This document shows positions 34,132 to 42,988 of a stretch of DNA of 64,000 nucleotides, piece by piece; position 1 is the stretch's first letter; each line of letters starts with the position of its first letter. Position numbers and translations under genes: made by a program. Source of the stretch: an uncultured bacterium (lineage in GTDB: Bacteria > Bacteroidota > Rhodothermia > Rhodothermales > Rubricoccaceae); assembly GCA_947493945.1 (NCBI GenBank), contig CANLSR010000001.1, positions 62,001 through 126,000 of the forward strand, given 5' to 3'. The notes beneath the pieces were generated by a model, which did no database searches, was not told the origin of the DNA, and saw only the letters and a program-made list of their open reading frames with translations.

Positions 34132-35232
34132 ATGGCCCCCACCCCCTCCAACGAATACGAGACCGTCCGGCTGGCGGCGCGGGCGCGGCTGACCGACGAG
34201 CGGGCGGACGCGCTCCAGAAGCTGACGTCGGGGCCGCTCGACTGGGGCGAGGTGCTCCGTCTCGGGGTGTACCACAAGATCCTGCCGCTGCTCCACGCCC
34301 ACCTCCGCGAGCACGCCGACCCGCCGGAGTCGGTGACGGCGATGCTGCTGAGCCGCGCGCGGCTGACCTCCGCCAACGTCCTGTTCCTCTCGTCCGAGAT
34401 GGCGCGCATCGCCCGCCAGTTCGACCGCGACGGGATCCCCTTCCTCGTCCTCAAAGGCCCGTCGCTCTCGGAGGCCTACGGCAACCTCGCCAACCGCCCG
34501 TTCGTCGACAACGACCTGTGGGTGCGCCGGGCGGACTTCGACCGCGTCGAGGAGACGTTGCTCGGGCTCGGGTTCAACGAGCGCAAGCGGAGCGACCGCC
34601 AGCAGTCGGGCTACCTCTCGGTCCACGGCGAGTACACGTTCGGCCGGTCGGTGGGCCAGTTCGGGTCGACGGTCGACGTCCACACGCGGCTGGTGCACGT
34701 CGGGTACACGTACTCGCCCGACTTCGACCGGCTCCTCGCCCGGTCTCGGCCGATCCTGGTCGCGGGGCAGGAGGTCCCGGCCCTGTCGTGGGAGGACCTG
34801 TTCCTCGCGCTGAGCGTCAACGCGCTCAAGGACCAGTGGGACCGGATCCGCCTGGCGAGCGACCTGGCGGCGGTCGCCGAGCAGGTCGGGGACTGGGGGG
34901 CGGTGCTGGACACGGCCGCGCGCGGCCGCGTGCTGCGCACGGTGCACCTGGCGGTGCTCCTCGCCGCGGACATCGCCGGCGGCGTCTTCCCTGAGCCGGT
35001 TCTCCGGCAGGCCCGGCGCGACCGGCGCGCCGTCCACCTGTCGGCGTTCGTCCAGCGGACGCTGGCCGCCGGCAACGTGGACGAGCCGCTGTCGGGGTGG
35101 GAGCGGGCCAAGTTCAACATGGCCGTGCAGGACGGGCTGCGCGGCCAGGTCCGTTACTCCGCCTACACGGCCCTGCGCCGGGCCACCGAGCGCTGGGTCA
35201 CGCCCTACGCCCAGCGGCAGGTCCACGCCTAG
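34132..35232 (+). CDS. Nucleotidyltransferase family protein of the lasso cluster
   Basis: A 366-residue member of the uncharacterised NTP_transf_5 nucleotidyltransferase family. The core is GIPFLVLKGPSLSEAYGNLA followed by NRPFVDNDLWVRRADFDRV (about residues 100-138), with the G-S-L and DxDL-type acidic pair that bind metal and NTP, then STVDVHTRLVH as the third acidic strand. Family members recur in lasso and other RiPP clusters next to HPr-kinase-like proteins and probably attach a nucleotide-derived group or modify the phosphorylated peptide; the reaction has not been defined for this one. It starts 28 bp after the exporter stop and is the last gene of the cluster. Confidence 0.82.
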   Translation: MAPTPSNEYETVRLAARARLTDERADALQKLTSGPLDWGEVLRLGVYHKILPLLHAHLREHADPPESVTAMLLSRARLTSANVLFLSSEMARIARQFDRDGIPFLVLKGPSLSEAYGNLANRPFVDNDLWVRRADFDRVEETLLGLGFNERKRSDRQQSGYLSVHGEYTFGRSVGQFGSTVDVHTRLVHVGYTYSPDFDRLLARSRPILVAGQEVPALSWEDLFLALSVNALKDQWDRIRLASDLAAVAEQVGDWGAVLDTAARGRVLRTVHLAVLLAADIAGGVFPEPVLRQARRDRRAVHLSAFVQRTLAAGNVDEPLSGWERAKFNMAVQDGLRGQVRYSAYTALRRATERWVTPYAQRQVHA

Positions 35233-35294
35233 GCCCCGGAGCGCGGCGCCTGGAGCGCTCTACGCCGAGCCCGGCCGCCAGCGGGCGGCGCGGC

Positions 35295-35990
35295 TCATCC
35301 GGCGTGGATCGGGCTCCCGTCCTGGGCGTACGTCCAGCGGATGGCGAACTGGAGCAGCTCCGCGACCGAGTCCAGCCCCAGCTTTTCCTTGGCGCGCCGG
35401 CGGTACGTCTCGACGGTCTTGCGGGACAGGTTGAGGCGGTCCGAGATGTCGTCGGCCGTCTGGCCCTGGCCGAGCAGTTGGAACACGGCCATCTCCCGGT
35501 CGGTGAGCTCGCTCAGGCCCGTCGCCTCGCCGTCGCCGGCGTCGGTGCCGTTCGCCACGCGGGCCAGCAGGCGCGAGGCCGCCCGCCGCGCGAGGTAGAT
35601 CTCGCCCTCGGCGGCGGCCCGGATCGCGTCGGTGACCGACGACGTGGGCTCGCTCTTGCGGACGTACCCCAGCGCGCCGGCGCGGAGGGCGCGCTCGGCG
35701 TAGACGGCCTCGTCGTACATCGAGAACACGACCACCTTGAGACCGGGCCGCTCGGCGCGCAGGCTCTGGACGAGGTCCAGCCCGTGCGCGTCGCCCAGCG
35801 AGATGTCCACGACGGCGACGTCCGGGTCGCCCCCGCGCATCACCTCGAACGCCTCGGCCGCCGAGCCGGCGACGCCGGTGAGCGACATGTCGGGCTGCGC
35901 CCCGATGGCGATGGCGACCGCGTCGCGGACGGCCGGGTGGTCGTCGACGACCATGACGGAGATAGCGGCGGTACGAACGGAGTCGGGCAT
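35295..35990 (-). CDS. NarL/FixJ-family response regulator
   Basis: A 231-residue two-component regulator. The receiver domain (residues about 9-130) has the acidic pair VMVVDDHPAVRDA, the phosphorylatable Asp62 in VAVVDISLGDAHGLD, Ser in VVFSMYDEAV and Lys in GYVRKSEP. The C-terminal LuxR-type HTH (about 160-220) reads LTDREMAVFQLLGQGQTADDI then LNLSRKTVETYRRRAKEKL. It is transcribed after the sensor kinase gene with a 65-bp gap, so they form a pair. It converges on the lasso cluster; whether it controls that cluster is unknown. Confidence 0.92.
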   Translation of the reverse strand: MPDSVRTAAISVMVVDDHPAVRDAVAIAIGAQPDMSLTGVAGSAAEAFEVMRGGDPDVAVVDISLGDAHGLDLVQSLRAERPGLKVVVFSMYDEAVYAERALRAGALGYVRKSEPTSSVTDAIRAAAEGEIYLARRAASRLLARVANGTDAGDGEATGLSELTDREMAVFQLLGQGQTADDISDRLNLSRKTVETYRRRAKEKLGLDSVAELLQFAIRWTYAQDGSPIHAG

Positions 35991-36055
35991 GGGTGTAAGG
36001 ACGTGGTGGTACGCTCGCTTCCAAAAACTACGCCTGACTCCCCGACGCCCGGTAT

Positions 36056-38023
36056 CTAGCCCCCTTTGTGCGGGTCAGGTACGCTGGAAGCGAAGCGAAC
36101 CATAGACGGTCCTGTGTACGCGGCCGGACGCAGCACGCCAGGAAACGTGACCCGGACCGTGGTGCCCGCCCCCGGGCTGGTCTCGATGGCGAGCAGGGCG
36201 CCGACGCTGCTGGCGCGCCGCGTCATCCCGTAGAGGCCGATGGACCGCGAGCGCTCGATGCCGAGCTCGAAGCCCGCCCCGTCGTCCTCGACCTCGACCA
36301 CGACGTCGTGGCCGTCGTGCCCGAGCGTGACCCAGATCGTCTCGCCGCCCGCGTGGCGGAGCGCGTTCGAGACCGCCTCCTGCGCGATCCGGTACGCCTG
36401 GAGCGCCGCCTCCGGGTCGAGCAGGTCCGCCGCCCCGTCGCGGCGGAAGACGCACCGGACCGGCCCGAGCTGGTCGACGTGCTCGACGAGCTCGGCGAGC
36501 GCCCCGGCGGCGCCCTCGGAGTAGAGCTGGGGCGGCACGAGCCCGTGGCAGATCTCGCGGACGCGCTCGAGCGCGTCGGACGAGTAGGCGGCGATCCGCG
36601 AGGCGGTCTCGGCCTGCTCGCCGCTGGCGGCCCGCGCCGCCAGCCCCTCGCTCAGCATCCGCACGCCGGTCAGGAGCTGGCCCACGCTGTCGTGGAGGTC
36701 CCGGCCGATCCGCTCCTGCTGCTCCTCGAGCACCGCGACCAGGCGCCGCTCCATCGCGACGCGCTCCGTGATCTCGGCGCAGCTGCCCCAGATCTCGACC
36801 AGGTCGTCGCGCTCGAACCGGCCGACGGCGCTGACCGAGAAGTGCCGGGACCGCCCGTCGGGGCCGCGCGCGGAGATCTCGTGGGCGCGCAGGACGTAGT
36901 CGGAGGCGACCAAGGCGCGGAGCAGTGGCCGGCCGTACGGCCCGATCAGGCGGCGGAGCGGGAGCCGCGACGCCGGCCGCTGCCCGATCCCCAGCGTCAG
37001 GGTCATGGCCGGGTTCAACTCCGCGAACCGGCCGCTCGCCAACACGTGGTCGGCCAGCGCGCGCGCGGGCGTCTGGCGGGAGATGGGCCGGTCGAGCTTG
37101 ACGCGCCACACGCCGTCCGAGGTGGTCTGGACGAAGGTCCGGTACCGCTCCTCGCTGGCCCGCCGCTCGGTCAGGTCGCGGAGCACGGTCTGGACGCCGC
37201 GCTCCACGCCGGGGAACGGGACCGACACCGACTCGACCGTGCGGAGGTCCCCGTCCAGCCGGATCACGACGTGCTCGAACGGGGTCGGGTTGGAGAGCGC
37301 CAGCTGGTCGTCGCGCGCCTGGGAGACCCGGCCGGCGTCCTCGGCCGAGACGAAGTCCTCGACCAGCCAGCCCGCCAGCTGGTCGGCGTCGTCGGCGCCC
37401 AGCAGCGCCGCGGCGCTGGCGTTGGCGTAGCTGACCACGCCCGCGATGGCGACCAGCGTCGGGTCGGGGTGGCGGTCGACGAGCTGGCGCCACCGCTGCT
37501 CGGTGTGGAGCCGGACCTCTTCGAGCGCCAGCCGGCTCAGGTGCGTCCCGATCACGTCGCTGACCACCGACAGCACGCGGTCGTAGGGCGCGCAGGACAG
37601 GTTCCCGAGCGCGCTCGGCCCGATGCCGAGGTACCCGATCAGCCGCTCGTCCTCGCCCAGCAGCGGGACCGCCAGCGTGTCGTCCTCGGGCCCGCCGGAC
37701 GGGTCGTCGACGTCCGGCACGTGTCCGGCGCCGTTCTCGCCGCGGCCCCAGGAGACCACGCGGCCCGAGAGGTAGGTCGGGGCCAGCGGGAACCCCGACG
37801 GCCCCGAGGGGCCGAGCGCGTGCTCGGACGTGGCGATAAAGTACACCGACTCCGCCTCCAGCGCCGTCCCCAGCACCTCCAGCACGCCGCGGACGTCGGC
37901 GCCGGCGCTCGACACGAGGAACCGGGCCACCCGCTGGAGCACCGACTCCGCGACGTCGTCTGGCGACGCCGCTTGGGAGCGTCGGTCCTGTTCCATGGGA
38001 AGAGCGTGAAGCGAACGGGACAT
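36056..38023 (-). CDS. NarX-like sensor histidine kinase with GAF and PAS domains
   Basis: A 655-residue, apparently soluble histidine kinase with no clear membrane span. Residues about 30-180 look like a GAF domain. Two PAS-type regions follow (about 185-310, containing VVSYANASAAALLGADDADQ, and about 310-440). A HisKA_3 dimerisation domain has the phosphorylatable His444 in ERIGRDLHDSVGQLLTGVRM. The C-terminal ATPase domain has EAVSNALRHAGG (N box), DDGAGFELG (G1) and GLYGMTRRASSVGALLAIE (G2). It should phosphorylate the regulator encoded just downstream. The signal is unknown; PAS/GAF suggests an internal cue. The second Met (MEQDRRSQA, residue 10) is an alternative start. Confidence 0.92.
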   Translation of the reverse strand: MSRSLHALPMEQDRRSQAASPDDVAESVLQRVARFLVSSAGADVRGVLEVLGTALEAESVYFIATSEHALGPSGPSGFPLAPTYLSGRVVSWGRGENGAGHVPDVDDPSGGPEDDTLAVPLLGEDERLIGYLGIGPSALGNLSCAPYDRVLSVVSDVIGTHLSRLALEEVRLHTEQRWRQLVDRHPDPTLVAIAGVVSYANASAAALLGADDADQLAGWLVEDFVSAEDAGRVSQARDDQLALSNPTPFEHVVIRLDGDLRTVESVSVPFPGVERGVQTVLRDLTERRASEERYRTFVQTTSDGVWRVKLDRPISRQTPARALADHVLASGRFAELNPAMTLTLGIGQRPASRLPLRRLIGPYGRPLLRALVASDYVLRAHEISARGPDGRSRHFSVSAVGRFERDDLVEIWGSCAEITERVAMERRLVAVLEEQQERIGRDLHDSVGQLLTGVRMLSEGLAARAASGEQAETASRIAAYSSDALERVREICHGLVPPQLYSEGAAGALAELVEHVDQLGPVRCVFRRDGAADLLDPEAALQAYRIAQEAVSNALRHAGGETIWVTLGHDGHDVVVEVEDDGAGFELGIERSRSIGLYGMTRRASSVGALLAIETSPGAGTTVRVTFPGVLRPAAYTGPSMVRFASSVPDPHKGG

Positions 38024-38054
38024 AGTACGCCCGCCGGCGTACCCGGCGGCCAGA

Positions 38055-39152
38055 CTACGGCCGGAGGGCCAGCCGCGCGAGGACGGCCCGGTGGTCGGAG
38101 AGCCCCGGGGGCCCGACGTCGTACCCGGCCACGCCCCAGTCGTCGCTGACCAAGATGCCGTCGACGTTGGCGACGGGCAGCCCGTCGGGCCGGGTGGCGT
38201 CGGGGAGCCACCGGCTGGTGACCTCGCGGAGGGACCTCGACAACAGCCCGCGGCTCCACTGGTCGGGCGTCGAGTTAAAGTCGCCGGCCACGATGGTCGG
38301 GCTCGTCTCCTCGCGGACCCGGCGCGCCAGCGCCTCGGCCTCGACGCTCTGCTCGGCGAAAAACTCCCTGAGGTTGCCCGGCGTCTCTCTCCAGACCGAG
38401 GGCGACAGCGCGCGGCCCAGGCTCCAGCCCACCTCGGGGTTGAACGGGCGCAGGTGCACGTTGTAGATCACCACGTCTTGGCCTTCCCACGCGACCACGA
38501 TCCGGCTGTACACGCCGGCGTGGTCCTCGGCCGCCCCGAGGTACCCGGACTCGTAGGCCCGGACGGGCACCCGGCTCAGCGTGACCTGGCGGCCCCCGCC
38601 CTCCTCGGCGTTTTTGTAGAGCCTGTAGCCGTCGAGCGCCGCGATCCGTGCCGCGGCCGGGGCGTACGGCCCCCAGCTGAGCGCCGCCTCCTGGAGGACG
38701 ACGACGTCCGGCTGCATCCGCTCGACGTAGCTCGCCACCTCGCCCTCGGTGTTGTACACGCCCCCGATGTTGAGCGTCATCACGCGGAACGGGCCGCTGG
38801 CGGCCGGCGCCGGCGCCGACGTCCGGAGCGCCCACCCGGCGAACAGCGCCGCCAGCGCGACGGTGCAGACGCCGCCCCCGAACCGCCGCGACCGGAGCGT
38901 GACCGCGCCGACGGCGACCGCCGCCGGGAGCGCGAGCGGCCCCACCACCGGCAGCGTCATGGCGGCCACCTGGGGCCACCACTCCGACGGCGCCGGGGAC
39001 CACCGCCCGAGCAGCCCGCTCCCGCCGACGACCACGGCGCCCGCCGTCGCCGCGTAGACGGCGGCCCACGCGCGCCGCCGCCGCCGGACCCCGGCGCGCT
39101 TTCCCCGACGGCGGCGACGGCGGCGGGCCGCCGACCAGTCGTCGCTAGTCAT
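38055..39152 (-). CDS. Membrane-anchored endonuclease/exonuclease/phosphatase family protein
   Basis: A 365-residue protein. The N-terminal 25 residues are strongly basic (SAARRRRRRRGKRAGVRRRR), followed by three hydrophobic spans up to about residue 120. The catalytic EEP domain follows: FRVMTLNIGGVYNT, PDVVVLQEAAL (metal-binding Glu), IYNVHLRPF, IVAGDFNSTPDQWS and GLSDHRAVLARL (catalytic Asp-His). These folds hydrolyse phosphodiesters in nucleic acids, phospholipids or sphingomyelin; the membrane anchor and YafD-like layout do not settle the substrate. The ATG at 39152 (MTSDDWSAARRR) was chosen; the frame to 39368 is low-complexity. Confidence 0.82.
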   Translation of the reverse strand: MTSDDWSAARRRRRRRGKRAGVRRRRRAWAAVYAATAGAVVVGGSGLLGRWSPAPSEWWPQVAAMTLPVVGPLALPAAVAVGAVTLRSRRFGGGVCTVALAALFAGWALRTSAPAPAASGPFRVMTLNIGGVYNTEGEVASYVERMQPDVVVLQEAALSWGPYAPAAARIAALDGYRLYKNAEEGGGRQVTLSRVPVRAYESGYLGAAEDHAGVYSRIVVAWEGQDVVIYNVHLRPFNPEVGWSLGRALSPSVWRETPGNLREFFAEQSVEAEALARRVREETSPTIVAGDFNSTPDQWSRGLLSRSLREVTSRWLPDATRPDGLPVANVDGILVSDDWGVAGYDVGPPGLSDHRAVLARLALRP

Positions 39153-39415
39153 CCGCTCGCGTCGGGGCTCCGGTCCGTCGTGGCTCAATCGTGGGGGGTG
39201 GTCGTGCGGGGACGCCGGGCGCAGAGGCGGCCGGGCCTTCCCCAAGCTAGCGCCGTCGCCGAGAGCCCCGCGCAGCCCCGCCCCACCGGTGCCCGGCGAC
39301 CGCGGGGAGTACCGTGAGCGCCTGGCCGACCGGCTCCGCCAGCGGGTAGCGGCCGCTGGACGGAACAAAACTGGGCGGCCGTGTCGAATCCCCCCTCCTC
39401 CACCCCCCCGCCTCT

Positions 39416-40060
39416 ATGACCGTCGACGTGTTCGCAGACATCGCCTGCCCCTGGTGCTACATCGGCGAGGCCCGGCTCCAGGCGGCGCTGGCCGCGCGGC
39501 CCGGTCTGGGCGTGGAGCGCCGCTGGCGCCCGTTCCAGCTCCAGCCCGACCTTCCCCGCACCGGCACGCCGCGCGACGCCTTTTTCGAGCGCAAGTTCGG
39601 CGGCGGCGAGTCCGTGTCGGCCGCGTTCGCCCAAGTGACCGAGGCGGGCCGGGCCGACGGCCTCCGGTTCGACTTCGACCGGCTGGCGGGCGCCCCCAAC
39701 ACCACCGACGCCCACCGGCTGGTGCTGCTCGGCGCCACCTACGACCGGGCGTTCGAGACCGCCGACGCGCTGTTCGAGGGCTACTTCGCCGACGGCCGCG
39801 ACCTCAACGACGCCGGCGACCTGATCGCCGTCGCCGAGCACGCCGGCATCCCCACCGCCGACGCGCGCGCGCTCCTCCTCGACGACCGCTTCGAGGTCGA
39901 GGTGGCCCAGAGCCAGGAGGTCGCCCGGCGCTCGGGGATCAGCGGCGTGCCCCTCTACTTGTTCGGCGACCGGTTCGCGCTGTCGGGCGCCCAGCCCGTC
40001 GCCGCCTTTATCCAGGCCCTCGACCGAGCCTCCACGGACCGCCCCGCCGAGGCTCCGTAG
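39416..40060 (+). CDS. DsbA-family (FrnE-like) thiol oxidoreductase
   Basis: A 214-residue thioredoxin-fold protein without a signal peptide. The active site is at the N-terminus: VFADIACPWCYIGEARL (CPWC, residues 11-14). The helical insert domain follows, then the cis-proline loop SGISGVPLYLFGDRFALSGA. This layout is the FrnE/2-hydroxychromene isomerase-like DsbA subfamily, mostly cytoplasmic. It may catalyse disulfide or thiol-redox steps. It lies 26 bp upstream of mscS on the same strand. Confidence 0.9.
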   Translation: MTVDVFADIACPWCYIGEARLQAALAARPGLGVERRWRPFQLQPDLPRTGTPRDAFFERKFGGGESVSAAFAQVTEAGRADGLRFDFDRLAGAPNTTDAHRLVLLGATYDRAFETADALFEGYFADGRDLNDAGDLIAVAEHAGIPTADARALLLDDRFEVEVAQSQEVARRSGISGVPLYLFGDRFALSGAQPVAAFIQALDRASTDRPAEAP

Positions 40061-40085
40061 CTTCGAGGCGCCCTTCCCGACGCCC

Positions 40086-41075
40086 ATGCAAACCGCCCCC
40101 GACTCCCTCGCCGCCGACTCCGCCCGCGTCCAGCCCCTCGACGTGAGCGACGCGGCCACCGGGCTAATCGGCAAGCTGAACGCGTGGTTCGACGGGCTGG
40201 TGGCGCTGCTGCCCAACCTGGTGGTCGCCGTTTTGATCGTGGTCGCGGCGGCGTTCCTCGCCCGCCTCGCCCGCCGCGTGGTCCAGGGCGTCCTCCACCG
40301 GGTGACGGAGCACGCGCCCCAGGCCCGCAACGTGATCGACCTGCTGAGCACGCTGGCCTACGTCGCCGTGCTCGCCGTCGGGGCGTTCCTCGCGCTGCGG
40401 GTGATCGGGCTCGACGGCGTGGTGACGACGCTGCTCGCCGGCGCCGGCATCGTCGGGCTGGCCCTGGGCTTCGCGTTCCAGGACATCGCCGCCAACTTTA
40501 TCGCCGGCGTGCTCATGGCCGTCCGCAACCCGTTCGTGGTGGGCGAGATCATCGAGACGAACGGGTTCACGGGGCCGGTCCGCGAGATCACGTTGCGGTC
40601 GACGATCCTGGACACCTTCCAGGGGCAGAAGGTGATCCTCCCCAACTCCAAGGTGTTCGGCGACCCCATCGTCAACTACTCGGCCCGACGCGAGCGCCGG
40701 GTGGACCTGGCCTGCGGCGTCGGCTACGGCGACGACCTGGCCCACGCCCAGCGGGTCGCCGTCGCGGCCGTCGAGGGCCTCGGCGTGCGGAGGAGCGACC
40801 GGGCCGTCCAGCTCTACTTTACCGAGTTCGGCGACTCGTCGATCAACTTCGTCGTCCGCTTCTGGGTCGACTTCGGCGCGCAGACCGACTTTCTGGAGGC
40901 CCAGTCGCAGGCCATCATCGCCATCAAGCGGGCCTTCGACGGCGCGGGCGTGACGATCCCGTTCCCCATCCGGACGCTCGACTTCGACCCCAACGGCGGC
41001 GTCGCGCTCCGGGCCGCGCTCAAGGGCGCCGACGGCGCCGGCCCGGCGGACGACGCGCCGGACGACTGGCGGTAG
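40086..41075 (+). CDS. mscS: Small-conductance mechanosensitive channel MscS
   Basis: A 329-residue MscS-family channel. Three hydrophobic spans lie in residues about 30-155 (LVALLPNLVVAVLIVVAAAF, LAYVAVLAVGAFLALRVIG, LLAGAGIVGLALGFAFQDI). The third is the Gly/Ala-rich pore helix and runs into the conserved IAANFIAGVLMAVRNPFVVG. The beta-domain motif VILPNSKVFGDPIVNYSA and the C-terminal vestibule follow. It releases osmolytes during hypoosmotic shock, which suits a marine or halophilic organism. Length is close to E. coli MscS with a short C-terminal extension. Confidence 0.93.
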   Translation: MQTAPDSLAADSARVQPLDVSDAATGLIGKLNAWFDGLVALLPNLVVAVLIVVAAAFLARLARRVVQGVLHRVTEHAPQARNVIDLLSTLAYVAVLAVGAFLALRVIGLDGVVTTLLAGAGIVGLALGFAFQDIAANFIAGVLMAVRNPFVVGEIIETNGFTGPVREITLRSTILDTFQGQKVILPNSKVFGDPIVNYSARRERRVDLACGVGYGDDLAHAQRVAVAAVEGLGVRRSDRAVQLYFTEFGDSSINFVVRFWVDFGAQTDFLEAQSQAIIAIKRAFDGAGVTIPFPIRTLDFDPNGGVALRAALKGADGAGPADDAPDDWR

Positions 41076-41157
41076 CCGCGGGCGGGCGGTCCGACCAAAG
41101 GCCACGCCGGAACCGACCGCCAGCGCGGGGGCGGGCCGCGGGACGCGGCGGCGCCTC

Positions 41158-41421
41158 TTAGTTCCAGGGCAGCTCGTCCGCGACGTCCTCGCACAAGGCC
41201 GCGCGCACGTAGTGCCGCAGCGCGCGGCGCCCCGGGCCGCCGCGCGCGGTCGGGTCGGCGTCGGCCCTCATACGGACGCGGCACACCGGGAGCCCCGGGA
41301 TCGCCGCGACGCCGTCGACCTCGGCGCGGCCGGACTCGTCTTCGGTCGTGGTGATGCGGAGGAACCGGGCGGTCGGGTCGGCGAAGCCGAAGGGGCCGCG
41401 CGGCGGGTCGGACGGGGCCAT
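41158..41421 (-). CDS. Hypothetical protein
   Basis: An 87-residue protein I do not recognise. It begins MAPSDPPRGPFGFADPTARF and shows alternating hydrophobic and charged residues compatible with a small beta-rich fold (FLRITTTEDESGRAEVDGVA), then a basic helix. There is no signal peptide, membrane span or metal motif. It converges with mscS and precedes another small hypothetical gene on the same strand. Codon use matches its neighbours, so it is probably real. Confidence 0.55.
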   Translation of the reverse strand: MAPSDPPRGPFGFADPTARFLRITTTEDESGRAEVDGVAAIPGLPVCRVRMRADADPTARGGPGRRALRHYVRAALCEDVADELPWN

Positions 41422-41521
41422 GGGTCCACGTAGGAGTGCGGCCCCCGGTATCGCCGGCCCGGCGACGCGGCTAAAGCCCGACGCGGGATCCGCCTCCGTC
41501 TTGGCCGCGGCCCCGGGCCGT

Positions 41522-41932
41522 CTACACCTGGTCCGCCTGGCTGAGCACGCGTTCGGTCAGCAGCGCCACCACGCGGCGGCGCACTTCGGCCTCGTGCGCC
41601 AGCGCGAACGCCAGCTCGTCGGCGGTCATCGCGCCCAGGACCGCGCCGAGCAGGACGCGCTTGAGCCGGGAGTCGCGGCGGAGCGTCTCGGCCAGCCGCT
41701 GGCGGCGGTCGTCGGGGGCGAAGCGCTCGAAGCCCGGCACGCGCCCCGCCACGTCGGCGGCGACGAGCGCCAGCAGCGTGGGGTTCTGGAGCTTGAGGAT
41801 CGGCCTCAGCGTCCGGTGCAGGAACGCCTCCGTCTCCGAGACCGGCGCCTCCGGGTCCGCCCCGCCGGACGCCGGCTCCGTGATCTGGATCGTGGGGCGG
41901 AGGGCCAGGAGGGCGCGGTCGCGGTCGGTCAT
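41522..41932 (-). CDS. Hypothetical helical protein
   Basis: A 136-residue protein without a recognised family. After a short acidic, Pro-containing N-terminus it is almost entirely alpha-helical (LHRTLRPILKLQNPTLLALV, RLAETLRRDSRLKRVLLGAV). No membrane or catalytic motif is visible. It lies 38 bp after the DUF3592-like gene in the same direction, so they may share an operon. Confidence 0.6.
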   Translation of the reverse strand: MTDRDRALLALRPTIQITEPASGGADPEAPVSETEAFLHRTLRPILKLQNPTLLALVAADVAGRVPGFERFAPDDRRQRLAETLRRDSRLKRVLLGAVLGAMTADELAFALAHEAEVRRRVVALLTERVLSQADQV

Positions 41933-41970
41933 GGCCCCCGTACGCCGCGCCGGCGCCGGCGCTCCGCGCG

Positions 41971-42486
41971 CTACACGGCCGGGACGCCGCCCTCGCGGAG
42001 CGCCGGGTCGCCCTCGCGGGCCAGGAACCGGTTCCAGCCCCCCACCAACAGCCCCGAGACCAGCGCGCCGATGGCGGCCATGCCGGCCAGGCTAAACGTG
42101 AGCAGCCACGTGCCGCGCCGGTGCGACCCGATCACGATCTGGTCCGTTTGGTCGGAGACCACGATGGGCAGCGTCAACGTCTCGCCCTCGGGCGTCGCCA
42201 GCAGGTCGGCCTCGATCTCCTTGAGCAGGATGATCGGCAGCTCGACCTGGCGCTCGACCGGGGCGGAGGCGCCGGGCGGCGTGTACCGGAGGCCCACCTG
42301 GCCGGCCGTGATCTCGCTCCGCTCGCGCAGGTTCAGCCCCGTCACCTCGGCGTCGACGGTTTGGCCGGTGTCGGCCACCTCCCGCTGCGCGAGACCGGCC
42401 CGCGTCGTCGCGACGGTGATCACCACCATCAGCAGCGGGAGCGCCCACAGCAGGCGGGCGACGACGGGGTTCGAGAGGAAGTCCAT
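41971..42486 (-). CDS. DUF3592-like membrane protein
   Basis: A 171-residue protein with one N-terminal (VVARLLWALPLLMVVITVAT) and one C-terminal (LTFSLAGMAAIGALVSGLLV) membrane span enclosing a beta-rich extracytoplasmic domain of about 90 residues (TVDAEVTGLNLRERSE, GLRYTPPGASAPVERQVELP). The layout matches DUF3592 proteins, whose function is unknown. The ATG at 42486 (MDFLSNPVVARLL) is preferred over the frame start at 42513. Confidence 0.65.
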   Translation of the reverse strand: MDFLSNPVVARLLWALPLLMVVITVATTRAGLAQREVADTGQTVDAEVTGLNLRERSEITAGQVGLRYTPPGASAPVERQVELPIILLKEIEADLLATPEGETLTLPIVVSDQTDQIVIGSHRRGTWLLTFSLAGMAAIGALVSGLLVGGWNRFLAREGDPALREGGVPAV

Positions 42487-42604
42487 GGCGTCGGGGGAGG
42501 GTCCCGCCCACAACGGCCCCGGGCGGCCCGGGGTGCCGCTTCACCGCGAGTTGGCGCGCCGCGCGCTGGCGGCCGGCCTCCGCCAGCCGGGCGCGGCCGT
42601 CGGG

Positions 42605-42988
42605 CTACTCGGTGTCCTCCAGCGTCATCAGGTAGTCCTCGACGCTGCCGACGCTCACGCGCGTCTCGCCCTTGATCTTGCGCGCCTTGATGCTGCCCTG
42701 GCGGATCAGCTTCTGGACCTGGTTGCGGTCGATCAGCTTGAGCAGCCGCCGCGCCTCGGTCCGGCTCACGGTGTCCTCGCGGTACTCGCCGGCGAACCCC
42801 TCCAAAAACTCGATGGTGGACTGGTCGAGCTGGATCAGCCGGGTCTCGGCGTTGTCGTCCGAGACGCCCCAGTCGAGGTCGGCGCTGATCAGGCCGCGGT
42901 CGGTCCAGCGGACGAGGGTTTGGCGGGAGATGCGGATGGCCTCGGAGAGCTCGTCGAGGCGGAGGGTCTGCCGGTCGTCGGTGGTCAT
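42605..42988 (-). CDS. MerR/excisionase-like DNA-binding protein with two HTH segments
   Basis: A 127-residue protein. Residues about 9-36 (LRLDELSEAIRISRQTLVRW then TDRGLI) form a MerR-type winged HTH. Residues about 75-122 (SRTEARRLLKLIDRNQVQKL then IRQGSIKARKIKGE and VSVGSVEDYL) form a second, excisionase-type HTH with its wing. Probably a small transcriptional regulator rather than a phage excisionase, since there is no integrase nearby. The target is unknown. Confidence 0.7.
   Translation of the reverse strand: MTTDDRQTLRLDELSEAIRISRQTLVRWTDRGLISADLDWGVSDDNAETRLIQLDQSTIEFLEGFAGEYREDTVSRTEARRLLKLIDRNQVQKLIRQGSIKARKIKGETRVSVGSVEDYLMTLEDTE

Noticed and set aside
39289..40146. Plus-strand frame overlapping the DsbA-family gene
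   Set aside because: Arg/Pro-rich out-of-frame shadow; the 39416 frame has the CPWC active site and cis-Pro motif.
40086..41075. Possible mobile element border near mscS
   Set aside because: No integrase, transposase, tRNA or direct repeats nearby, and base composition is uniform.
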